Origin: Proteobacteria bacterium UBA6729 | GTDB taxonomy: Bacteria > Pseudomonadota > Gammaproteobacteria > Porifericomitales > Porifericomitaceae | NCBI GenBank assembly: GCA_002454015.1 | Contig: DKIB01000107.1 | Coordinates: 1,699-15,339, forward strand | Length of the DNA: 13,641 nt | Direction of reading: 5' to 3' | Shown here: positions 7,827 through 13,641 of the stretch, piece after piece | Numbering within the stretch: position 1 is the first letter of the stretch | Layout of the letters: each line of letters starts with the position of its first letter | The notes under the pieces: model-generated | What the model was told of the DNA's origin: nothing | The model's input: the letters and a program-made list of their open reading frames with translations, nothing else | The model's database searches: none | Position numbers and translations under genes: made by a program

Positions 7827-8536
7827 CCGCATTAACCACGCTGCAACGACAATGTCTGGAGCGCATGGGGATGGACCCATGGCTGGTGTCCGCTGTGCGC
7901 GGCGCTGGCGCTGCCACCCGTCCAGTCCCCCCGGCTGCCGACGACATTGCAGTCGCAGCCGATAACGTGGCAGACATGACCGCAGCACTCAACAGGGTCG
8001 CCGCCACCGTTGCCGCCTGTCGTCGGTGTGTGCTCTGCGAGACCCGAACCCGGACCGTCTTCGCACGCGGCGACAGCCACGCCGCCTGCATGGTTATAGG
8101 CGAGGCCCCGGGAGCCGAGGAAGACCGCCGTGGTGAACCCTTTGTGGGACGAGCCGGGCAACTGCTGGATGCCATGCTGGCGGCTATCGGCCTGCCACAC
8201 AATACCGCCTACATCGCCAACATACTCAAGTGCCGCCCCCCCGGGAACCGCAACCCCGCACCGGATGAGGTCGCCGCCTGTGCGGACTATCTGGCGCAGC
8301 AGATCAAACAGGTTGCACCACGACTGATACTTGCCGTGGGCCGCATCGCTGCTCATGCGCTGCTGGATACCGACAAGCCGCTGGCCGGGCTGCGTGGTCA
8401 CGTACATACACATCCGGGTAGCGGCCTGCCACTGGTGGTCAGCTACCATCCCGCCTATCTGTTGCGGTCTCCCTCCCGCAAGGCCCATGCCTGGCAGGAC
8501 CTGCTCAAGGTGCGCGAGCTGCTCAACCGGATATGA
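7823..8536 (+). CDS. Family 4 iron-sulfur uracil-DNA glycosylase
   Basis: A 237-residue protein of the family 4 uracil-DNA glycosylases, which remove uracil arising from cytosine deamination and start base excision repair. Seen: four Fe-S cysteines in the expected C-x2-C and C-x15-C arrangement (C66, C69, C137, C153; C72 is extra), active-site motif G-E-A-P-G-A-E-E-D (93-101) followed by G-E-P-F-V-G-R-A-G-Q-L-L, N-I-L-K-C-R-P-P-G-N-R-N-P (133-145), and the C-terminal S-Y-H-P-A-Y-L-L-R (207-215). The N-terminal 60 residues are low-complexity Ala/Val-rich, as in homologues once labelled phage SPO1 DNA polymerase-related. It overlaps leuA by 4 bases and rimI by 4 bases. It lacks the family 1 GQDPYH motif, so it is not Ung. 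Confidence 0.92.
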   Translation: MTALTTLQRQCLERMGMDPWLVSAVRGAGAATRPVPPAADDIAVAADNVADMTAALNRVAATVAACRRCVLCETRTRTVFARGDSHAACMVIGEAPGAEEDRRGEPFVGRAGQLLDAMLAAIGLPHNTAYIANILKCRPPGNRNPAPDEVAACADYLAQQIKQVAPRLILAVGRIAAHALLDTDKPLAGLRGHVHTHPGSGLPLVVSYHPAYLLRSPSRKAHAWQDLLKVRELLNRI

Positions 8537-9018
8537 GTGCCCCGGCAGAACAGTTGCGGCGACCGATGCTGCTGCCACTTGATGAACAGAGGCTGGATGA
8601 GGTACTGGAGATCGAGCAAAGTACTTATCAACATCCCTGGTCCAGAGAGATCTTCCTCGACTGCATGCGCTTCGGCTATTCCTGCTGGACACTGGGCTGG
8701 CAACAGGTGGATGTCTACGGCATTATTTCCATCTCCAGGGTCGTACAGGAGGCTCACATCTTTAACCTGTGTGTAAGACGGGAACTGCAACGCAGGGGTC
8801 TGGGACGCACCATGCTCAATCACCTGCTCCGGCTGGCAACAGCCCGCGGGGCCGCCACGGCCATACTGGAGGTGCGACCCTCCAACACGGCAGCGTGTGC
8901 CCTGTATCACTCCATGCACTTTCGAAAAGTCGGGGTGCGTCCACGATACTATCGGGACAATGCCGGGCGTGAGGATGCGCTCATGCTGATGCGCGACCTG
9001 CGCCACAAGGCATTGTGA
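8533..9018 (+). CDS. rimI: Ribosomal protein S18 alanine N-acetyltransferase RimI
   Basis: A 161-residue GNAT acetyltransferase that transfers an acetyl group from acetyl-CoA to the N-terminal alanine of ribosomal protein S18. The fold elements are in order: E-A-H-I-F-N-L-C-V strand (73-81), the acetyl-CoA loop Q-R-R-G-L-G (86-91), then I-L-E-V-R-P-S-N-T-A-A (111-121) with the likely catalytic Glu E113 and Tyr Y125, and the H-F-R-K-V-G-V-R-P-R-Y-Y end block typical of RimI. It has about 10 extra N-terminal residues compared with the usual 148-150 length. It overlaps the glycosylase by 4 bases and the next start by 1 base (TGATG), so translation is probably coupled. In other proteobacteria rimI often neighbours tsaB or a uracil-DNA glycosylase gene; tsaB is not in this window. 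Confidence 0.92.
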   Translation: MSAPAEQLRRPMLLPLDEQRLDEVLEIEQSTYQHPWSREIFLDCMRFGYSCWTLGWQQVDVYGIISISRVVQEAHIFNLCVRRELQRRGLGRTMLNHLLRLATARGAATAILEVRPSNTAACALYHSMHFRKVGVRPRYYRDNAGREDALMLMRDLRHKAL

Positions 9019-9899
9019 TGGCCCAACGGCTGGAGGAGCTGGTCGGCAATACACCACTGGTCGGGTTGCAACATCTGGCCACTCGGGTATCCGTCAAACT
9101 GGAGGGCAACAACCCGGCTGGCTCGGTCAAGGATCGTCCCGCACTGTACATGATCCGTGGTGCCGAAGAGCGCGGCGAAATCCAGCGTGGTGATGTATTG
9201 ATCGAGGCCACCAGCGGCAACACCGGTATCGCGCTGGCCATGGCGGCAACCATGCGAGGCTTCAGGATGCGTCTGGTGATGCCCGAAAGTATGAGCCTGG
9301 AGCGCCGCGCCACCATGCAGGCCTTTGGTGCAGAACTGGTGCTGGTCCCCGGCGGCATGGAGCGAGCCATAGACAAGGCGCGAGAGATGCAGGCTCGTGG
9401 CGAGGGCCGTATCCTCGATCAATTCTCCAACCCGGACAACCCCCGGGCTCACTACGAAGGTACCGGCCCGGAGATCTGGCGTGACACCCGCGGGGCATTA
9501 ACGCACTTCGTCAGTTCCATGGGCACCACCGGCACCATTGTCGGTGCCGGACACTACCTCAAAGAACAAAATCCTGCTGTGCAGGTCGTCGGCGTGCAAC
9601 CGCAAGGCGATGAATGCATACCGGGCATCCGCTGCTGGCCACCGGAGTACCTGCCACGCATCTACGATGATACCCATGTAGATCGCATCATCCAGGTAAC
9701 GCGTGCACAGGCCATAACCACTACCCTGCAACTGGCACGCGAGGAAGGCATTTTCGCCGGTATTTCCTCAGGCGGATGCGTACACGCCGCATTACAGTTG
9801 GCGAAAGAGCACAGCGATGCACATATCGTTGCCATCGTCTGTGACCGTGGCGACCGTTATCTGTCTACCGGAATCTATAATGAACCTGCTGACATTTGA
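9018..9899 (+). CDS. cysM: Cysteine synthase B (O-acetylserine sulfhydrylase)
   Basis: A 293-residue PLP-dependent enzyme that makes cysteine from O-acetylserine and sulfide or thiosulfate. Motifs: V-G-N-T-P-L-V (9-15), PLP lysine in N-N-P-A-G-S-V-K-D-R (K38), the substrate and phosphate loop T-S-G-N-T-G (65-70), S-S-M-G-T-T-G-T, and the late A-G-I-S-S-G-G loop. The N-N-P-A-G-S-V-K-D-R form and the short length favour CysM over the roughly 320-residue CysK. The ATG at 9018 shares its A with the rimI stop codon; a GTG one codon earlier (9015) is possible but less likely. The 3' end overlaps the exonuclease gene by 20 bases. Confidence 0.93.
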   Translation: MAQRLEELVGNTPLVGLQHLATRVSVKLEGNNPAGSVKDRPALYMIRGAEERGEIQRGDVLIEATSGNTGIALAMAATMRGFRMRLVMPESMSLERRATMQAFGAELVLVPGGMERAIDKAREMQARGEGRILDQFSNPDNPRAHYEGTGPEIWRDTRGALTHFVSSMGTTGTIVGAGHYLKEQNPAVQVVGVQPQGDECIPGIRCWPPEYLPRIYDDTHVDRIIQVTRAQAITTTLQLAREEGIFAGISSGGCVHAALQLAKEHSDAHIVAIVCDRGDRYLSTGIYNEPADI

Positions 9900-10659
9900 T
9901 ATTGAAACCATCCCTGACGTCGAGGGTGGACGCCGCATCCACGGCATCCAGGATGCTTCCGATACAGACATGGCCGAGATCCTGTTTCACTACCGCCGCC
10001 AACAGACCAACGGCAAAAGCGAGTTTCTGCGCCACTATATGCAGCGGATAGTCGCCATCTCCGTGCTGATACGCCACCGCGACCAGTTTCACCTGCGCGC
10101 TCTGGGAGATACAGACAGCACTGAACAGGAACTGATCATACAATTCTTCGATCTGATTGCTGCTACACATCCCACACTGATCTCCTGGAACGGCAGACGC
10201 TTTGATCAACCTGTGCTGCACTACCGCGCACTACTGCACGGCATCGCCTGCCCCAGTTACTGGGACCGTGGCGAGCTGAGCCGTGACTTCAAATGGAACA
10301 ACTACCTGAGCCGCTACCACCTGCGCCACATCGATCTGATGGACACAATCTCCAACTACGACATGTACGCCACAGCACCACTGCATGAACTCTGCCTGCT
10401 GCTGGGCCTGCCTGGCAAGAGCAACATGCATGGCAGCGAGGTATGGGAACGCTACCAGCAAGGCCAGATCGATGAGATTCGCAGCTACTGCGAAACCGAT
10501 GTGCTCAACACCTACCTGCTGTACCTGCGCTACAGCCTCATCCAGGGCAGCCTCGGCAAAGCCGAATACGATACAGAACTCACCATAGTCCGCAGGCGAC
10601 TCCGGGATGCCACGGCCCCTCACCTGCAAGACTACCTCAAGGAGTGGACCCCATCCTGA
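9880..10659 (+). CDS. PolB-like DEDD 3'-5' exonuclease
   Basis: A 259-residue predicted 3'-5' exonuclease of the DNA polymerase B-like exonuclease 2 group. The DEDDy acidic residues are all visible: ExoI F-D-I-E-T-I-P (D7, E9), ExoII S-W-N-G-R-R-F-D (D109), ExoIII Y-C-E-T-D (Y203, D207). There is no polymerase domain, so it acts as a stand-alone nuclease; the cellular substrate is not established for the family. The ATG at 9880 lies inside the end of cysM (20-base overlap); the frame is open further upstream but only within cysM. Placement next to cysM is common in gammaproteobacteria. It is the last gene of the leuA-led run, facing a convergent minus-strand gene. Confidence 0.88.
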   Translation: MNLLTFDIETIPDVEGGRRIHGIQDASDTDMAEILFHYRRQQTNGKSEFLRHYMQRIVAISVLIRHRDQFHLRALGDTDSTEQELIIQFFDLIAATHPTLISWNGRRFDQPVLHYRALLHGIACPSYWDRGELSRDFKWNNYLSRYHLRHIDLMDTISNYDMYATAPLHELCLLLGLPGKSNMHGSEVWERYQQGQIDEIRSYCETDVLNTYLLYLRYSLIQGSLGKAEYDTELTIVRRRLRDATAPHLQDYLKEWTPS

Positions 10660-10680
10660 CCGCCATCGGTCCGTAGCGAC

Positions 10681-10723
10681 TGCCTGCATCCCCCCAGGCA
10701 TCAGGTGGGGAGGCGACCTCCAC
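10681..10723. terminator. Hairpin cluster between convergent genes
   Basis: Two small stems lie between the exonuclease gene and the convergent coiled-coil gene: TGCCTG/CAGGCA (10681-10686 with 10695-10700) and GGAGG/CCTCC around a 3-base loop (10709-10713 with 10717-10721). A terminator is expected here for both strands, but no T run follows either stem. Called as a weak candidate only. Confidence 0.3.
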
Positions 10724-10730
10724 AATACAG

Positions 10731-11057
10731 CTAACGGGAGCGGGGGTTTTTCTGTGGCCGCGAGGCCGATGGCTCAGCCACCTTGTGTTGTGCGTTGCCC
10801 AGAAGAGAAATAGTGGTAACCTTTTTATCCAGCTGGGCCACGTCCTCCCGCATCCCGGCCTGGTCGGTCTTCAGCCCCTTTATATCCTCCCGCATCCCGG
10901 CCTGGCCGATCTTCAGTCCCTTTATATCCTCCCGCAGCACACCTACTCCTTCTCGAGTCTCTGTGAAACCCTTGCGCATCTCTCCGTTCAGGAGCTCCCA
11001 GATTCCCTGCACAGCGTGGTATATTTGCTCTATCAACTGTGAGATCTTGTCAGCCAT
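10731..11057 (-). CDS. Small coiled-coil protein with tandem 14-residue repeats
   Basis: A 108-residue hypothetical protein. Residues 1-24 form an amphipathic helix (A-D-K-I-S-Q-L-I-E-Q-I-Y-H-A-V), then an acidic-basic helical region with a 14-residue repeat (M-R-E-D-I-K-G-L-K-x-x-Q-A-G), about two and a half copies at 41-75, spaced as two heptads, consistent with a parallel coiled coil. The C-terminus (90-108) is Ser/Pro/Arg/Lys-rich and likely disordered. No signal peptide, transmembrane segment or enzymatic motif. The frame is open upstream to 11219, but the ATG at 11057 fits the end of plausible coding sequence and a -10-like TACAAT 7 bases before it. No Shine-Dalgarno is seen. I do not recognise the family. 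It stands alone and is convergent with the exonuclease gene. Confidence 0.6.
   Translation of the reverse strand: MADKISQLIEQIYHAVQGIWELLNGEMRKGFTETREGVGVLREDIKGLKIGQAGMREDIKGLKTDQAGMREDVAQLDKKVTTISLLGNAQHKVAEPSASRPQKNPRSR
10843..10936 (-). repeat. 42-bp tandem repeats within the coiled-coil gene
   Basis: A 42-base unit occurs at 10843-10884 and 10885-10926, with the start of a third at 10927-10936. The first 21 bases of the two full copies are identical. The unit length equals 14 codons, so changes in copy number would keep the frame and lengthen or shorten the coiled coil by exactly two heptads. Confidence 0.85.
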
Positions 11058-11063
11058 GCAGTC

Positions 11064-11072
11064 ATTGTACCA
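11064..11072 (-). promoter_or_regulatory. Extended -10 element at the coiled-coil gene start
   Basis: On the minus strand TGgTACAAT matches an extended -10 (TACAAT is 5 of 6). Transcription would begin about 7 bases on, at the A of the ATG at 11057, which implies a leaderless mRNA and fits the missing Shine-Dalgarno. No good -35 hexamer is seen. Confidence 0.4.
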
Positions 11073-11162
11073 GAAACCCTGCAAGGGGAGAAAAAGCCTT
11101 GTAACCAGGGGCTGCCGAGCCCAAGCCACACCCGTCCAGACATGCAAATCCGGAATGTAAGC

Positions 11163-11168
11163 TATACT
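11163..11168 (+). promoter_or_regulatory. Possible -10 box for the substrate-binding protein gene
   Basis: TATACT (5 of 6) lies 32 bases before the ATG at 11201. The -35 region is poor. The adjoining TGTCAA reads TTGACA on the other strand, but no -10 is properly spaced from it on that strand. Confidence 0.3.
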
Positions 11169-11200
11169 TGTCAACCGAACCCCATGAGCACCATCCCAAC

Positions 11201-12733
11201 ATGCAAACCGCCAGACCACGCAGGCTCTTGAGCAAGCAGCGCACCATCGGCAACATCGTCATGCTCATGTTGCTTGCGGCCTGTCCCTCACCCCGCCACA
11301 GCCCGGGCATTCGCATCGGTCTGCCAGAGGCCCCGGTAACACTGGACCCCCGCCGCGCCACCGATGCAGTATCGTCACGCATATGCAGACTGCTGTACCG
11401 CAGACTGGTAGACTTCAATGCAGCATACCGCCCGGTGCCCGCACTGGCCACATGGGAGCAACCGGAACCCTTGCTCTACCGCTTTACTCTGGGCACCACG
11501 GGACGCGAGTTTCACAACAACACGCAGCTGAATGCCGACGATGTCCAAGCCACCTACGAGTGGATACTGCACCCCGAGAACGCATCCCCTCATCTAGGCT
11601 CACTGCAGAACATCGAACGCATCACCGTCATCAATGTGGACACCCTGGAGTTTCAGCTGTCCAAAGTAGATCCGATGTTTCCCGGCCGACTGACCCATGG
11701 CATCCTGCCAGCAGAGCAGATCCATAACCAACATCCGTTTCATGAACAGCCCATCGGCAGCGGACCGATACGCTACATATCCCGTAACTCCCAGGGGATC
11801 ATTCTGCTGCAAAGAATCCGGGACGGACAGCAATTTCATTTCATCCCGGTTCGCGAGCCCATCACTCGCCTGCTCAAACTAGCCCGCGGCGAACTCGATC
11901 TGGTGCAAGGCTCTGTACCCCCCGAACTCATCGTATGGGCACGCCAACAACCCCAAATTCACGTGCTACAACACCCCGGTAACGTATTCACCTATCTGGG
12001 CTTCAACCTGCAACATCCGGTGACCGGAGAGCCGCGTATACGCAAGGCCATTGCCCATGCCCTTGACCGGGACACCCTGTCCAGGCAGCTCATGCAGGGT
12101 CGGGCCAAGCCCTCCGAACAACTCATGCCCCCGGATCACTGGGCAGCACACCCCACACTGCCTGCCCACAACCACAACCTGCAACAGGCCAGAACATTGC
12201 TTGCAGAGGCTGGCTACGGCCCCGACAACCCGGCCCAAATTGAATACAAAACCTCCAGCGACCCCTTCCGCATCCGTCTGGCTACCGCCATCGCCCACCA
12301 ACTCGGCCAAGCCGGTATACAGGTAAACATCCGCTCCACCGACTGGGGCATATTCTATGGTGATATCAAGGCAGGTCGCTTTCAGATGTACAGTCTCTCC
12401 TGGGTTGGGCTGAGACTGCCGGACATCTACCGCTACGCCTTCCACAGCGCCTCCACGCCACCCCACGGAGCCAACCGCGGTCGTCTGGAAGACCCGACAG
12501 TAGATCGCCTGATAGACGTGGCCGAAGAAACCGGGCAAGCCACCGACTACCAACGACTACAGGAACAGCTGCACAGCATCCTGCCCTACGTGCCCCTCTG
12601 GCACGAGGACCACATACTCCTGACCCGCAAGAGCATCCGGGGCTACACCCTGAATGCCCAAGGCAATTACGACGGCCTGCTGACCATCCGCACCGACCCG
12701 GTACCTACCACAACGCAGCCCAGAGCGCAATAG
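11201..12733 (+). CDS. Family 5 ABC transporter substrate-binding lipoprotein
   Basis: A 510-residue lipoprotein of the peptide/nickel (DppA/OppA, SBP family 5) class. The signal peptide has a basic start (Q-T-A-R-P-R-R), a hydrophobic core and a lipobox L-A-A-C with lipidated C28, so the protein should be anchored in a membrane facing the periplasm. Family hallmarks: V-T-L-D-P-R-R-A-T-D-A-V near the mature start, the domain I block F-H-N-N-T-Q-L-N-A-D-D-V-Q-A-T-Y-E-W, A-I-A-H-A-L-D-R-D in the lower lobe, and the C-terminal Y-V-P-L-W-H-E-D block. The ATG at 11201 has no Shine-Dalgarno; an in-frame TTG lies at 11168. No permease or ATPase gene is in the window, so it is an orphan here. The ligand cannot be predicted. 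Confidence 0.88.
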   Translation: MQTARPRRLLSKQRTIGNIVMLMLLAACPSPRHSPGIRIGLPEAPVTLDPRRATDAVSSRICRLLYRRLVDFNAAYRPVPALATWEQPEPLLYRFTLGTTGREFHNNTQLNADDVQATYEWILHPENASPHLGSLQNIERITVINVDTLEFQLSKVDPMFPGRLTHGILPAEQIHNQHPFHEQPIGSGPIRYISRNSQGIILLQRIRDGQQFHFIPVREPITRLLKLARGELDLVQGSVPPELIVWARQQPQIHVLQHPGNVFTYLGFNLQHPVTGEPRIRKAIAHALDRDTLSRQLMQGRAKPSEQLMPPDHWAAHPTLPAHNHNLQQARTLLAEAGYGPDNPAQIEYKTSSDPFRIRLATAIAHQLGQAGIQVNIRSTDWGIFYGDIKAGRFQMYSLSWVGLRLPDIYRYAFHSASTPPHGANRGRLEDPTVDRLIDVAEETGQATDYQRLQEQLHSILPYVPLWHEDHILLTRKSIRGYTLNAQGNYDGLLTIRTDPVPTTTQPRAQ

Positions 12734-12837
12734 CCCCGACAACCAGCACCAAAACCACAACAGCAACACACATAATCCCTACCTCTGCCAAGCAGGCTAC
12801 ACCCCCCGAAGCCCCCTGTCAAGCTCATTGGATACAC
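12734..12837. other. Intergenic spacer
   Basis: A C/A-rich spacer between the lipoprotein and the membrane protein genes. No terminator, RNA gene or convincing promoter is seen. A short GGA 7-9 bases before the ATG at 12838 may serve as a weak Shine-Dalgarno. Confidence 0.5.
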
Positions 12838-13356
12838 ATGCCCTTCACCGCATTGCATATAGGCCCGGGCGTCGCCATCAAGGCGGTGTTACAGGGCAGC
12901 TTCAGCCTGATGGTCTTCGGATGGGCACAGATTGTCATGGATTTGCAGCCATTGTTTGTGCTGATCACTGGTGCAGGAAAACTGCATGGCTTCAGCCACA
13001 CCTGGATTGGCGCAAGCCTGCTGACCGTGGTCTCTGCCTTGACCGGAAAGTACCTTTCCGGGATGGGTCTGCACATACTGAATATGGATCAGCGCGGTAC
13101 CACAAGAATCGCCTGGTGGGTAACGGTACTCAGTGCCGCTATCGGCTGCTACAGCCATATTATCCTTGACAGCATCATGCATATTGATATGGCGCCCTAC
13201 TATCCATTCTCCCGGGGGAATCACCTGCTTGGCCTGCTGTCCGTACCGATGCTTCACAAGTTCTGCGTTTATTCTGGTCTTGTTGGTGCTGCTGTATATT
13301 TTACAGTGCGCTACATTGAATGCAAACGACACCGCCATCCATTCACTTTGATATGA
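12838..13356 (+). CDS. Membrane-bound metal-dependent hydrolase-like protein (DUF4184/YdjM type)
   Basis: A 172-residue integral membrane protein with four probable membrane segments (about 20-45, 56-73, 91-114, 130-159). It carries conserved histidines and aspartates of the YdjM/DUF4184 membrane hydrolase group: M-P-F-T-A-L-H at the start (H7), M-D-L-Q-P (D35), H-G-F-S-H-T-W (H50, H54) and S-H-I-I-L-D-S-I-M-H-I-D-M-A-P with a following P-F-S (H107, D111, H115, D117). These are thought to bind metal, but the reaction is not known for the family. The assignment to a specific subfamily is uncertain. Base composition drops towards the AT-richer right end (hand count 34 G+C of 60 at 13021-13080, against 39 of 60 at 6421-6480 in leuA), which may hint at a different history from the housekeeping block. 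Confidence 0.75.
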   Translation: MPFTALHIGPGVAIKAVLQGSFSLMVFGWAQIVMDLQPLFVLITGAGKLHGFSHTWIGASLLTVVSALTGKYLSGMGLHILNMDQRGTTRIAWWVTVLSAAIGCYSHIILDSIMHIDMAPYYPFSRGNHLLGLLSVPMLHKFCVYSGLVGAAVYFTVRYIECKRHRHPFTLI

Positions 13357-13485
13357 CAGCTAATCACTGTACCATAACCCGCCCAATGGCAATCCTTCCT
13401 CTACCCCATTGTTCACAACTTCAATAGCACTGGCACGTTTGGTACCTGAAAAGCCATCCTTGCCTTTACCAAAATCTCATTCGGG

Positions 13486-13575
13486 TTAAGTGCATTCATA
13501 AAATGCCGGACCTGAAAAAGCCCTTTTCAGGCCGCAGCAAGATGGCTGAATATCCATGCTTGAACCCGGATTCAT
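13486..13575 (-). CDS. Candidate 29-residue small protein
   Basis: A 30-codon frame starting at the ATG at 13575. GAGGG lies 7 bases upstream, a good Shine-Dalgarno, and a sigma70-like pair lies further upstream at 13609-13638. The predicted peptide begins M-N-P-G-S-S-M-D-I-Q-P-S-C-C-G-L-K-R and ends Y-E-C-T; it has three cysteines and no signal peptide or membrane segment. The combination of promoter, Shine-Dalgarno and ORF in order is suggestive, but an ORF this short is easily due to chance. It might also be the truncated start of a decayed gene. Confidence 0.25.
   Translation of the reverse strand: MNPGSSMDIQPSCCGLKRAFSGPAFYECT
13511..13531. terminator. 8-bp perfect hairpin near the right end
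   Basis: CCTGAAAA (13511-13518) and TTTTCAGG (13524-13531) pair perfectly around AGCCC. It lies about 155 bases after the membrane protein stop and inside the candidate minus-strand small ORF. The T run is inside the stem rather than after it, so termination on either strand would be inefficient. Confidence 0.35.
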
Positions 13576-13608
13576 TGTACTGCCCTCGATTTTCTGGACA
13601 CCAGGATC

Positions 13609-13638
13609 ATGTTAATCAAGCCGCGACCCTCAAGTCAA
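13609..13638 (-). promoter_or_regulatory. Sigma70-like promoter on the minus strand
   Basis: TTGACT (13633-13638, minus) and TAACAT (13609-13614, minus) are separated by 18 bases; the hexamers match consensus at 5 and 4 positions. The expected start is about 13602, giving a leader of about 27 bases before the ATG at 13575. Confidence 0.35.
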
Positions 13639-13641
13639 CCA

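Larger units (their letters stand above)
13357..13641. other. AT-richer right end without a confident gene
   Basis: About 285 bases with no clear long ORF. A hand count of 13381-13560 gives 84 G+C of 180, about 47 percent, clearly below the genes to the left. Within it I see the hairpin at 13511-13531, a possible minus-strand promoter at 13609-13638 and the short ORF at 13486-13575. The region could belong to a gene or element continuing outside the window. Confidence 0.5.

Noticed and set aside
7089..7988. 299-codon minus-strand frame over leuA
   Set aside because: It is antisense to highly conserved leuA and shows no recognisable domain.
11084..11103. CAAGG/CCTTG stem with an A-rich loop as a terminator or RNA element
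   Set aside because: Only 5 bp pair, it is in the promoter region of the coiled-coil gene, and nothing else supports it.
11169..11174. TTGACA on the minus strand as a -35 for the coiled-coil gene
   Set aside because: No -10 hexamer lies 16-19 bases away and the extended -10 at 11064 is about 100 bases off.
13384..13411. CAATGG/CCATTG inverted repeat as an IS end
   Set aside because: Six bases with a 16-base loop are within chance expectation, and no transposase or target duplication is seen.

Overview
The window looks like part of a GC-rich gammaproteobacterial chromosome. The evidence is the set of housekeeping genes (Hda with a DUF2066 neighbour, LeuA, RimI, a CysM-type cysteine synthase, a PolB-like DEDD exonuclease) and the ATGA-style overlapping gene starts. 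No 16S or other taxonomic marker is present, so I cannot place it below class. No rRNA, tRNA, CRISPR array, integrase or recognisable transposase was found.

Layout. (1) 118-3951, minus strand: a 1277-residue secreted protein of about nine Calx-beta-like domains, ending in two near-identical copies of a roughly 70-residue dockerin-like module. A perfect 12-bp hairpin lies just beyond its stop. (2) A 276-bp divergent intergenic region (3952-4227) with a strong Shine-Dalgarno for the Calx-beta gene, a hairpin and a possible -10 box for the plus-strand genes. (3) 4228-6053, plus strand: a DUF2066 exported protein and hda, 2 bp apart. (4) 6027-6275: a sigma70-like promoter that begins inside the 3' end of hda, then a leucine-rich short ORF upstream of leuA, a possible attenuator leader. 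(5) 6276-10659, plus strand: a tightly packed run leuA - family 4 uracil-DNA glycosylase - rimI - cysM - PolB-like 3'-5' exonuclease. Each junction overlaps by 1 to 20 bases, so this is very probably one transcription unit joining leucine and cysteine synthesis, DNA repair and ribosomal protein acetylation. (6) 10731-11057, minus strand: a small coiled-coil protein with exact 42-bp tandem repeats. (7) 11201-12733, plus strand: an orphan family 5 (peptide/nickel type) ABC substrate-binding lipoprotein with no permease genes nearby. (8) 12838-13356, plus strand: a small membrane protein of the DUF4184/YdjM metal-dependent hydrolase type. (9) 13357-13641: an AT-richer tail with no confident gene, holding a minus-strand promoter-like pair, a Shine-Dalgarno-like site and a 29-codon ORF.

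Most of the centre is ordinary housekeeping DNA. The parts worth a second look are the giant Calx-beta protein with its duplicated C-terminal module, the possible leuA leader, the repeat-bearing coiled-coil gene and the atypical right end. I see no clear sign of a new defence or mobile system.
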